A DNA stretch of 64,000 nt from Mya arenaria (Eukaryota; Mollusca; Bivalvia; Myida; Myidae): positions 13,223,723 through 13,287,722 of the forward strand of contig NC_069124.1 of assembly GCF_026914265.1 (NCBI RefSeq). The letters run 5' to 3'. Every line of letters begins with the position of its first letter. Within the stretch, counting starts at the first letter, position 1. The notes under the pieces are model-generated. The model saw only the letters and a program-made list of their open reading frames with translations. It ran no database searches and was not told the origin of the DNA. Of the stretch, positions 1 through 11,800 are shown one piece after another. The position numbers were made by a program, and so were the translations under genes.

Positions 1-375
1 CCGTTCATTCAATTGACTTAATACTTCACACAGTTGTTTAGGACCATCACACAATGAGGTTACATAACTCCATATTATCCTTAATACAAGTTTTGGCCCC
101 TGATTGACTTAGGTTAAAGTTTAAGGGCAGGTTAAAGTTTTAGGGCAAGTTGGGATTTCATTAAAAAAAACTTCTATACCCTTCATTCAATACACTTAAT
201 ACTTCGCAGAATTATTGACGACCATCTTACAACAAGGAACATAACTTCAATATAGCCCTAAATACAAACTATTGCCCTTGAATGTTTTCTTTTAATTTCT
301 TTCGAAAGGCACACCTTTATATTCCTAACCACATTTTCATAAAGGGAAAAAAAGTTATTTGAATGACTTGCGTCA

Positions 376-930
376 TTGTTTTCGGGCGTTCTCTTGTTAG
401 GGCAGCGTCAAAGTCGCCTTATGTATCGAATAATTTTAGCTAGGTTTGACATAAAGAGACCAAACTTGGTATATACAAAGAGTTTATGGAGGCCTTTTAT
501 GGGAATGTGTTTGAGGCCCCTAGGATCAAGGTCAAGGTTACTATTAATAGAAAAAGGGTTGGTATTAAATAACTTAAGTAAGGGTCTTCATATTGGTACC
601 AAATTTGGTATATAGGAAGAGTTTATAGAGACCTTTCCTGAGATTGTGTTTTGGGCCCAGAGAGTTATGGTCTAGGTCAAGGTCAAAATAGAAATATAGT
701 TAGTACTGAATAACTCAAGTAAGTGTTGACATCGTGTGACCAAACTTGGTATATAGGATAAGTTTATGCAGAGCTTTCATGGATTGCCTTTTGGCCCCCT
801 AGGGTCAAGGTCACTGTTACTAAAAATAGATAACTGTTTCAGTTATAGTTGACATACTGTAACCAAACTTGATATGTAGGAATAGTTTATGGAGGTCTTC
901 CATGGGATTGTGTTTTTTCTAAAAAAAAAT
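376..930. repeat. Diverged tandem repeat, about 141-bp unit, four copies
   Basis: The phrase CCAAACTTGGTATAT recurs near 459, 599, 741 and 862 (spacings about 140, 142 and 121). Each copy is followed by AGTTTATGGAGG-like and GGTCAAGGTCA-like segments. Copies are diverged. The open frame at 376-615 lies inside the repeat and is not a gene. The AGGTCA motif is shared with the larger array at 11.1-13.3 kb, but the units differ. Confidence 0.7.
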
Positions 931-2852
931 AGAAGATACAGTTGAAACTGATTTTTTTCTGCCAATCATTAAAAACCTGGTTTTGTCACATTGCGATTCT
1001 TGTTCACTTTTCAATTTGATTGTTTTATTGCTTTTGACAGGCACATATTACATCGTTATTGTATTCACATCTAAGTCAAAGCGGCGTAGTCGAGCGCGCT
1101 TACAGCTCTGAGTTTTTATGTCGCATACACAGTATGGAATGCATATACTTGTTTGTATCATGTAGTCTGAGGTCGTCGTCGTCCTCGTCTGTGGCGTCGC
1201 ACTTTTATTTTTCGCTCTCTAACTTGAGCATTTGTTATCCAATCTACCAAACTTGGTTACACTGATGATTACCATACCATCGCAACTGAGTTCTGTCAAC
1301 AGCCAGATCGTACTATTAACACTTCAGTATTAAAAAAAATACTAACTTCTCATTCCAAAACGTAGGCACCACCAACAGGCGTCACATTGAACTCGAGGAA
1401 TTCCAGATAAAAACAAAACTCTCCGAAAAATTGAACAATTTAAAAGTTTTATTTTATAACTACTCTTTTTTAATTTCAGATATGAGCAGACAGACTTGGA
1501 GTTAAACCGAAGCTTCAAAAGACTAGCGACTTTGATTTCTGCGTTGCAAAACAAAAACAAGAAAACAAGATTAAAAGTTTCTGAGATGATGAAGGACAGT
1601 TCTAAACGGACCTTTGTTAATGTTTGGAAAGATATGGAACACAAATGTATAGCATGAATTGACCCGCTTTTTACCCGACGTGTTGGTATTTGTTCTGAAA
1701 TGTTTATATTAATGTATCGATGCATTTTATATGTATATTAATTACTGTTTGTTGACGCATGCTGTGTGTTATGTGTAATGTGTTATGAAGTTTGTTTTGT
1801 TTAAGTATTTCTTAAATAAAAGTAGATGCACCCGTTCCCTTGCAAGACTTAAATTATATATTCTTTTGTATTGATTACTCCCGTCGAATTATTGTTCATG
1901 GGCTAAAAATGTACACCAAAAGTGTACGCCACTCGTGAAAGGTTGAAATATAATTTTATAACGATCTTACTCAGAAACAGACAACTATCCTCTATGTATT
2001 TCACAATTTGAAACATCATTTTATTTCTCGGAAAGCATATGGTAAAAAAATATGGTGGATCATTTCAACTCGTTAATATAAAAAATAAAATTATAGGCCA
2101 TGTTTGGAATTTTTCAAATGTCTTCGTAGAGCAAATTCACTGTCACTGTATTGATCGAATTATTAGTTTGAAGGTTCAGGTCACAACTACATGATGTGGA
2201 TAGAAAGATGGCCCTTCAGTAGTTTTTAAATGTCACAGAAATATGTTCAACACTTCAAGCGACAGCGTTTCAGTTTCTAATCAAAAGCCGCCCGCTTGTG
2301 CATTTGCCAACTGCCCTCGATCCGACCAGATAGATGTTTCGCTGAATTATCAAACATAGCTTTCAATAAGTCTCTACAGTTTGTCGATCTGTATAACACA
2401 GACGCTAAACAACAGTTAACATTGCACGTGCCCTCGCCAATACACGAGAGATAAAGTGCAGGTGATTTTTTTTTAAAAATACTTATAGAAAACGTTTGAA
2501 TACTCGTGTACAAGGTCGTCAATATTAGTGACCTTAAGCTAGCTGCCATACGCGTTTAGTAACACCAAATTTTATCCATGGAGCGATCGAGCAATGTTTT
2601 AAACGCGGTGTCAACTGGGAGTATGCTGATTATTGGTCCCAGGTATACTAGAAGTACTCCTAGGTCCCAGGCTACCCCAATTACAAAGCGGTGCTTGTGA
2701 TTGTTGAACGAAATACTGGTTCTGTGTGACAATATTCGTAACTGCAAAGCAATGCCTTCAATGCAAACACCACACCAAATGTACAACGAAAGACTAGACT
2801 ATGCATTAACTGGTATAAAGGATTTGGTGCTCACTCAGCATTTGTTTCCGAT
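931..2852. other. Gene-poor AT-rich stretch
   Basis: I see no open frame with recognisable protein features on either strand. Short frames at 1059-1265, 1342-1725, 2277-2549 and 2556-2786 have no domain, splice context or signal peptide that I can support. Bases 1-375 are similarly plain. Confidence 0.5.
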
Positions 2853-2959
2853 TTAAAGGCGTCCACTATAGGTTGATGCATTTTTAATGCATTATCATGT
2901 TTAGCTTATTTAACTAAATGATAAAAAGAAAGAAAAACAACACAAACAATTTAGATACA

Positions 2960-4620
2960 AATAAAACACTATGAGCCTTTATAAATGTGAAAAGTCAAAA
3001 CAAATAGCTGTACGCAAATCTGTTCGCCAAGGTGGTGTGCTTTCCACATTCTATTACCTGATATACGTCGACAAGGTTTTGAGGGACCTTGAAGATAGTG
3101 ATCTTGGGTGCACAGTTCTGTCCACAAGGGCCGGTAATCCATCATATGCAGACGACATTGCTATGCTAGCCTTATCTCCCCTAAGCCTACAGCGCATGAT
3201 GGATATCGTGTACCGATATTGCAAAACTTGGAACATTGATATGAACGTGAAGAAATCGGAGATAGTAGTGTTCAGCAAGAAACGTAATCCACCAAACGTG
3301 GCCATTATGTACGGTGACAATATAATTCCTCAAACGAACTGTGCTAACCACCTGGGTGTCAAACAAGTCTCTAATATGAAATGTAAATTAAGAATAGAGG
3401 AACGATGCCAAAAGGCCAAAAACGCATTCTTCGCTATGACAGCTCAAGGAGTCCATCCATATGGCCTTAATCCTTTAGTATCAGCAAATTTGTACCTTAA
3501 AATAATTATACCGATTGTATTGTACTGTAGCGAACTATGGAATAATGTAACATCAAGTGATATCATTTCTCTTAACAGACTTCAACACTTTATTGTTAAG
3601 AAGATTCAAGGATTTCACATCCAAACCAGATCGGACATGTGTGAATCTATGTTAGGATTGAATAAGTTATATACATTAGTTATCATAAGAAAATTGTTAT
3701 TCTTGCATGCTATTCTTAGTCTTGATACAAAATGTACAACCAGAAACATATTTATAAGACGTTACTTCCAATTTGTATGTGACCGAACTGTGAATTTAGG
3801 TTATGTACCAGATATATGTAAACTATTATGTGCTTATGGGTTACAAAGCTTCGTGAATGATTCGTTATTGCACCCTGAACGCATGCCTTCCAAACAGCAG
3901 TGGAAAGGCATTGTAAAAAGCCGTGTACTGTCTGCAGCTACTCTACAGTGGTCAGAACGAACTTTATCCGACGATGACTTTAGACGCTTTAGGATTTTAC
4001 ACCCTAGCGTTACACATGCAATTGTGTATCAAGTGTTCGACTCCAGTTATTACCGGCACATTCAAACCAGTATTGCAAGACTATGGTGCAAAGTGCCTAC
4101 AGATAGCATTCTTCGCTGTGAACATTGCAACGAGGAAACAGACAATATAGAGACACATAAAGTGTACTCGTGCTATAAGCATGAACGTTCGAGATGGCGT
4201 TTTATTTCTGACGTCGCAGCGATCGACGTGGATCTAGCCAGTGTACTTCTATCAATGGACAAAGACTCATTCTATCTGGCCCTCCTTGGCGCCGAACTGT
4301 CAGTGCCGAATTATATCAGTGTACGCCATGTATTTTTAAGGTGTGCATACACATACATCCATCATTGCATTAGTACATAATGCGCTGCAATGTTGTTGTA
4401 AAGAATATGGACTGTCTTTTCATATATATCATGGTATATAATATGTGTAAACTATTAAACATTATATCATATCTAAATCAAATGTTCATGTTTAACCATG
4501 CATACATCAGTATTTAAACATTGTATTGTATTGTAATTAGCAGTTATTTAAGTTGTTTGTACATATAATGCATATCATCGATTTCGGTGGAAATAAAGAT
4601 AAGTTGAGTTGAGTTGAGTT
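2960..4620 (+). mobile_element. 5'-truncated non-LTR retrotransposon (LINE)
   Basis: This piece contains the 3' half of a LINE second open reading frame, a 3' untranslated region, and a tail of about three GAGTT units at 4600-4620. Truncation at the 5' end and a short simple-repeat tail are the normal outcome of target-primed reverse transcription. It lies inside the left arm of the TTAA-flanked inverted-repeat element, because arm sequence is found on both sides (2857-2890 and from about 4621). It therefore inserted after that element. Confidence 0.85.
2971..4380 (+). pseudogene. LINE reverse transcriptase, C-terminal part (469 aa, 5' truncated)
   Basis: The frame starts within the reverse transcriptase domain: VRQGGVLS at residues 18-25, IYVD near 31-34, and the catalytic YADD box at 59-62 (PSYADDIAMLA). 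A thumb/connection region follows, then a C-terminal zinc-knuckle-like CEHC...ETHKVYSC near residue 390, as in CR1/L2/Jockey-type LINE proteins. The endonuclease and N-terminal polymerase motifs are missing, so the copy cannot move by itself, although 469 codons are open without a stop, which suggests recent insertion. The methionine at 2971 is only the first one in the frame. I cannot fix the exact clade. Confidence 0.88.
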
Positions 4621-6639
4621 GCATCTATTTGTATCTGTACCTAAATCATGTTTTTTTATGTTTTAATCATTGGAGTCAACTGAGTTAAGGTGGAACGCGA
4701 CTATGATTTTTTTTTCGAGTTACTGTCTGATAATTGGTATACGAATAGAAGAGCATATGCCCAGTTAGGGACTCTTTTTACTTTTTCAATATTCGGAACA
4801 GTTTTGAATCTACGATTTTCAAAATATGCCACCGACGTCAATTTTGAGACGTCTCTCATATGTTTGCGTTCCAGCTACAATAACCGATAGTTTCATCAAT
4901 TCTTCGTTTGCAGCTATGAAATTTCAACGTCAAGTACGTCTTGTGACAACGTTCACGCTCATATATTTTTCTTTCTCTTGTTGAACGTTATTGTTTCTAA
5001 ATTCGTCTATAACGTCATTTTTCGCGGGAAAAATGGCGTCGTGTTTCGCTGAAAAAAGTGCGCCTTTCTTTGATTCTTGAAAAAAGTGCTCGTTTAATTT
5101 TTGATTTTTTTAAATACATGTATTCAATGTTTTATTACAAATCGCCTGATATCAAGAAAAGGATACCTTACCGACTTCGTTTTTGCGCAGTATCAAATAG
5201 TTTAACCCCTATACCTGTTTCTTTTTCAATACGTAGTGTATTTAAACGTTTAGCATGACGTTAATCGAATTGTTTTTGTTTATTAAATGAAAAGATTAGA
5301 AATCTTAGAGTGTCTGATCTGTTTGATGTTAGGGATATTTGTTATTGTTGTTGTACAAAATATCTAATTCCACACAAGACGGGCGCTGAATAACCAGCTT
5401 TATAAATTAATGACTTAAATCTGGCGGCTATTTTAATGAAAGGCTTTCTTAATTATTAAGCAATCTCATTTGCCGAATTATAATATTTTGATAATACCCA
5501 TCAATAATCGTTCCAGTCACAATGCTATGAGCTGTGACTATGCTGATTAGTGCTTTGTTTTTTATATATACATCTACAGTAATAACACAAAAATAAACGG
5601 TTCTACTACTTTATTAGTTACCAATTTCTTTAATCAGTATCAGTAGAGATCTGCAGTTATAAGGCTCTAAACTAAGCAAAAGCATGTGTGACACTCTGTT
5701 CATACACAAAATATAACTAACAAACCAATTAATGATAATCGACAGAAATCTGCATTGTAATAAGCACAAACGGATACCGGCAGTAGAGGGGGTGCAGCCC
5801 CCCCCCCCTAAAATCATCCAAGTTTTCTTCTGTATGTCACTATCGGAGAAAAATGTAATAGTATACAGATCTATAAAATACGCAACTATACAGTTCAGTG
5901 TTTTGAATCTAAGTTTTATGTAGTCAATCGGTTATCGTTGAATAAAAACATATACAATTAATAAATTCCACTAATATTGGTAACCATATTATTGAAGTTT
6001 TATAGTGAATATAACTCTTAAATATTCAACGAGGGTCATTTGTTACGCAACGGTTTGGGGAGGGGTGGGGGATGGTCAATTCTTGACGTTAAAAAATGAT
6101 CGGTCATTCTTTGAACAGAAAGAAAATGACTCATGTGGTCAATATATAACTGGGTCAATCGGCGTTAATTTAAAACACATTAAAATTTTAAAATATTCAA
6201 ATCAATATTCCACATGTATAACAAACATTTATTTTGACTGATAAACCCTTACTTCTTACTAAATAATAAACTCATACAACATATTATTCACTGATCAGAT
6301 TGTAAGATTGTAACTGTTTATTTAATAGTAGAAAGCGCAAAAATAAGTATTTTATTTTTTTGGTGAATGCTAAAAGATTAACTATGGTCTCATATTTCTT
6401 TCAAATTAAACTCGGTATTCTTCATAAGAACCATTGTTTTCGATATGTATTTATTCTTAAAGGCAAATTAAAACAATAGTATTAATTGTGGTAAATCGTA
6501 TTTGTGTTTAATACTTGTGTTTGCACTGATTGTAAATGATCACATTGAATTATTTCTATTATCTCATCTTATTAAGCAATGTTATAGTTCACACAAATGC
6601 ACTCACATGAACACACGTATACGCCCACATACTCGTACA

Positions 6640-6668
6640 TGCACGCACACCCACACACACGCACACGC

Positions 6669-6700
<32 letters not shown>

Positions 6701-6847
6701 TATGATAAAATATATGTTCCAAATGGCTCAAATGATGATCTTAAAGTAAAGCGAGCGTGTGTACATACATGCCTGCGTGTGAAAGCGTACATGTGTGTGT
6801 GAGCGTGCGTGTGCTTGTGTGTGCGTGTGTATGGGCGTGCGTATGAT

Positions 6848-6903
<56 letters not shown>

Positions 6904-7020
6904 AGCGCGAGCGCGTGCGCATATATGCATGCGTGTGCACGCGTGCTTGAGTGTGGGGTGGTGTGTGGGGTGCGTTTTTACGCGTGCTTGACTTTATTGT
7001 ACGTTGTGTGCGTGTGTTTG
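6640..7020. repeat. CA/GT dinucleotide microsatellites
   Basis: A (CA)n tract ends near 6701 and a (GT)n tract covers about 6851-6899. Both are embedded in longer imperfect CA- and GT-rich sequence, in opposite orientations about 150 bp apart. The histidine/threonine- and cysteine/valine-rich frames here are translations of the repeat and not genes. Confidence 0.95.
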
Positions 7021-8896
7021 TATGTAAGCTATAACAACCCTTAACAAAATGAGTTTATAGTAACTATTTAAAGATGCACACTTACTCTCCTATCTCCACT
7101 CAACTCAATATCTTAATTTTCCCCATGGCTGGACATATTCATAATATATCCAAACATTGATAGACATAGAACATAAATAATATTATATAAAATAATAGTA
7201 CAGATTAAAATTATAGCATATTGTTGTCAAAATATTTATATAGGTAGGATATAGCTATATATATGTATAAATAAAAAGCTTACATTCTACATGCAAATAA
7301 AATTAGTCTATTTGACCTCCATGATAGTAAGGCCGTGTGTGATCTGACGCTTGGATGCAGAAATCTTGTCGAAAACAAAGGTTCTTTTGAGAAATACCGA
7401 GTTGATTTGAAAGAAATTAGCATAAAACATGGTATGTTTACATTATGAGATTAGAGTAGACCACAGTAAATAGTTTAGCATTCACCAATAATTTAATGTT
7501 TTTGTGCATTCTGTTATTAAACACGCGGTTAAAATCTTGTAACCAGTAATTAATATTTTCCATATATGCATAATTGAGTAAGAAGTTAAAGTTTTATTAG
7601 ACAAAATTGATCTTGTTATACATGTTTATGCATGGATTTTGGATAAGCATGTCACTTTAACTATAGTTCATTTATAATCAGTGCTTTAATTACTTAATAA
7701 TGTTAACTATTCGGAATTCAACAGAAAAAAAACAATGTTGAATGATCAATTTAACTAAAATTAACAACAACTGTTATATGTTATTGATCAGTGGTTTATT
7801 CAAAACTACGCTCTTATTAGCGTAAATAATAGTTCGATTTACGTCATGCTAAACGTTTTATAACAATACGTAATGAAAAAGAACAGGTATAGGGGTTAGA
7901 TTATTTGATACTGCGCAAAAACGAAATCGGTGAGGTACCCTTTTTTTGATATCAGGCGATTTGTAATAAAACATTGAATACATGTATTCAAAAAAAATGA
8001 AAAAATTAAACGAGCATTTTTTTCAAGAATTAAAGAAAGGCGCACCTTTTTTCAGCGAAACACGACGCCGTTTTTCCCGCGAAAAATGACGTTAAAGACG
8101 AATTTTAAATAAATAACGTAAAACAAGAGAAAGAAAAATACATGTGCGTGAACGTTTTCACAAGACGCACTTGAGGTTTAAATTTCTTAGCGGTAAACGA
8201 AGAATTGGTGAAACTATCGGTTATTGTAGCTGGAACGCAAAAATATGAGAGACGTCTCAAAATTGACGTCAGTGGTGTATTTTGAGGAGTCATAGTTTCA
8301 AAACTGTTCCGAATATTGAAAATATCAAAACAGTCCCTGATTGGGCATATGCTCTTCTATTCGTATACCAATTTTCAGACAGTAACTCGAAAAAATATTC
8401 ATAGTCGCGTTCCACCTTAAACACAAAAATGCATAAAAATTATAAACTGAAATATTTTTTGCATCAACCTATATTGTGCACCTTTAAAGGAACTCTTATA
8501 ACGATCATGAATATTGCAATATAGTCATGACAATATTACCGTACACAAATCAACCGTTTTGTTTTGGACAAACATAAAGTTGCACACTTATTATTATACG
8601 GGTATAAAATTGAAATTAAACCACAAAAATATCGAAATTCAAAACTGAATTCCCCCTACAAAAGGGAGAATTGTCCGTCGCCGATCGGGGCTAAAATGAG
8701 CGCTATTTGTTACATCCAACAGAAAAATAGCAACTAAAAGCTAATTTAAATGAGCATTATCAAATGTATTGAAGTCACTAATGTCTAAATTTCCGAAGTC
8801 AATAAAAAAATCGGACCCTTTTTTATCTGTGAAAACAGTAGAAGACCGCGAGAGCCGTGCTTTAAACCTACTATATTTAAAACGGAAGTTTACAAA

Positions 8897-11800
8897 ATGG
8901 TGCTACTTTCAGTTTTGAATTTAGCAGTTTATTACATTTTGACGTATATTCTTGGTGGTTGGTGTTTATTTCTACAATTGATAAAGGGACGGAGAACATT
9001 TAAAGGTTAACATGTGCTTTATTTCTTATCAGTAACGGCTGCATACTGCATAGTAATTGTATTACATTTCACGTTGTTAAACGCAGCAGACAACAGTTTA
9101 TAAATTATCCATTATATTGCTTGTAAGCGATGTAAAGCAAAGCCTGCAAACACTGGTACAACGCAACCTACTACCTAATATAACAACCTAGGGAAACGTT
9201 TGCATGTGCATCGAATGACATTTTCGAACTCAAGTCAAATGGAAAACCAGCTCTAGACGTCTTGAAACAGCCAGCGGGACGAAAAAGCTCCCTGGTGTAT
9301 CTTATTACAATTATAGACATCACAATAGTGTAATGTCTATTTGTAACAAGATAAACCAGGGCTTTTGCATCCCGCGACTGTCATTGTCGTTCTATAAATT
9401 ATGATTTTGAGATAAAAAAAGACAAAGTAATGAAGAAAATTTTAACTGAAGTTCATCAGACAAAGTATTTTATTTTCAGATACTTGTAATCATGCGGGCA
9501 AGGTGGCTATTGTAACTGGTGGCAGTCTTGGAATAGGATTCCATGTGTCAAAAAGTCTCGTAGCCAGAAGCATACACGTTTTTATTGGTATGTCATCTAT
9601 GTATCCGAAAGATTCGAATCACTTTGTTAATATCATTATAAATCATCAGGTAATAACACTGGCATAGACTTAGTTAAGTGTTGTAATAAATGCGTTTGCT
9701 CCGGTCAGATTCAATCGTTATATCTATAATATCTGTTCATTGAGTATTTGAAGGACTTTTTTAAGTTTAAATGATTTTTTTCATTAATCTTTATTGTCTT
9801 GAAGTTTATGTTTGCTCTGAATTGGCGTATATTTGTATATACAAGAAGAACGGCATATACTAGTGTTACTTTATGCATAGAGCTGTCTTACAGTGTGTGT
9901 ATACCACGTCCTAATTGCGTCATAAATGCTACGTCGGAAGGCAATATTTTGCTTCAAATGAAGACTTTGAAGTTGATTAATGTTGGGAGTGTGAGTTTGC
10001 GTACTCCAAACGTTAACCCGCTCTGGCCGTTCCACAACGGTGACCAAAGATTTATGCTAACAGTTTTGTTGATGCGTCTGTGGTTGTTTGCACAATTAGT
10101 GACTCATGATCAGTGCCTGTAAGGTTTGCATTGTACCTTGTAAACTGTTTCGGCTATGTGCTTGTCACTGAAGTTTCCATTGTGTTATTTTAATTTTTTT
10201 ACTGCAGGTGGAAAGTGTAGGAAGACGGGCAATGATGCAATTAAAGCAATCAGAAAAGACTTTCCAAACGCGAAAGGTAAAAGGACATCCTCTCTTGTTT
10301 ACATAATATCATCATATATGTTTATAAACATCGGTATATGCAAACATTAAAATAAATTTAATTATTATTTTGTTAGTTTGTGGTTCAAATAGTTTTCGTG
10401 TATTAATAAAAAAATGCGTTACATGGGCAATGTCAGGGGAGGATCAAGGTTTTGATGTTAGAGGGGGCGTAACTTAGGGCCCTAACCTTTTGATTTGCGC
10501 CCCTCCCTCAAAATCAAAATTTATTTGTTTAAAGTGAAGGCAGGGGAATTTGGGGGTACTCCCTTCAGAAAATTTCAACAATTTCTAGTCTAAAAGGGTG
10601 CATTTTGGGCGTATTTTATTACCTCTTACTCCGATATTGAAAACAAGTAAACTTGGATGACTTTTAGCGGCACACCCCTCCCGGATCCGCAAATGTATGC
10701 ATTTTATTCACAGTAACGTTGATATTTTCTCTTTCAGTCGATTTTATTCACCTGAATCTTGGATCTATGAAGTCAGTTGACGACTTTGCTGATGACTTTT
10801 TATCACGGGATCTACGATTAAATATTTTAATAAATAACGGTAAGTTTAACGTTCCTTCCATTCATAATATAACCATTCCGCCCTGAAATTATTCCGATGC
10901 TCATACAATCACTTTAGTTTGAATAGCTTGTTACATGTATGTTATAGGCCGATTGTTCAGAAGTTTTGTAAAGTTAAGGTTGTTAAATTCAGCGTTGTTG
11001 ACTTTCAAATATTTACTACTCTTGAAGTTTATTGGATACACCTGTAAAATGCATTATTTCTAACATGATTTTAGACAACTATTTTAGCTGTACCTGTTTT
11101 ATTATGCCCCCTTCGAAGAAGAGGGGTATATTGCTTTGCACAGGCATGTTGGTATGTCGGTCGGTCGGTCCGTCGGTAGACCAAAGCTTGTCCGAGTGAT
11201 AACTCAACAATTCCTGGATGTATGGTCATCAAACTTGACATGAAGGTTTGGCCTGACAAGTAGATGACCCCTATTGATTAAAGGGCTCATCGGGTCAAAG
11301 GTCAAGGTCACAGTGACCTTTTATGGTAAATAATTTTAAAGCTTGTCCGAGTGATAACTCAACAATGCCTAGACCTATGGTCATCAAACTTGATATGGAA
11401 GTTGGGCCTGACCAGTAGATGACCCCTATTGTTTTTGGGGGTCATCGGACCAAAGGTCAAGGTCACAGTGACCTTGAATGGTAAAAGGTTGTCCGAGTGA
11501 TAACTTGATAATGCCTGCACCTATGGCCCTCATACGTGACATGGAGGTTGGGCCTGACCAGTAGATGACCTCTATTGATTTTGGGGGTCATCGGGTCAAA
11601 GGTCAAGGTCACAGTGACCTTGAATGGTAAAAGGTTGTCCGTGTGATAACTCGACAATGCCTGCACCCATTGCCCTCATAATTGACATGGAGGTTGGGCC
11701 TGACCAGTAGATGACCCCTTTGGCTTTAGGGGTCATTGGGCCAAAGGTCAAGGTCACAGTGATCTTGAATGATAAAAGGTTGTTCAAGTGATAACTCGTC

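Larger units (their letters stand above)
2857..8483. mobile_element. Long inverted-repeat element flanked by TTAA, with a nested LINE
   Basis: The left end at 2857 (AGGCGTCCACTATAGGTTGATGC) and the right end at 8483 (GCATCAACCTATATTGTGCACCT) are inverted copies, each bordered by TTAA (2853-2856 and 8484-8487). The arms continue inward as 4684-5265 and 7832-8421, recognisable from GGTGGAACGCGACTAT at the outer side and ACCCCTATACCTGTT at the inner side. The left arm is interrupted between about 2890 and 4620 by a LINE. The interior (about 5270-7830) carries CA/GT microsatellites and no transposase frame that I can see, so it looks non-autonomous. TTAA duplication is typical of piggyBac-type elements; that assignment is inference. 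Confidence 0.72.

Noticed and set aside
6502..7044. Several overlapping frames rich in His/Thr or Cys/Val
   Set aside because: They are translations of the CA/GT microsatellites on both strands.
9799..10122. 107-aa open frame on the plus strand
   Set aside because: It lies inside intron 2 of the dehydrogenase gene, has no domain, and the flanking exons splice cleanly past it.
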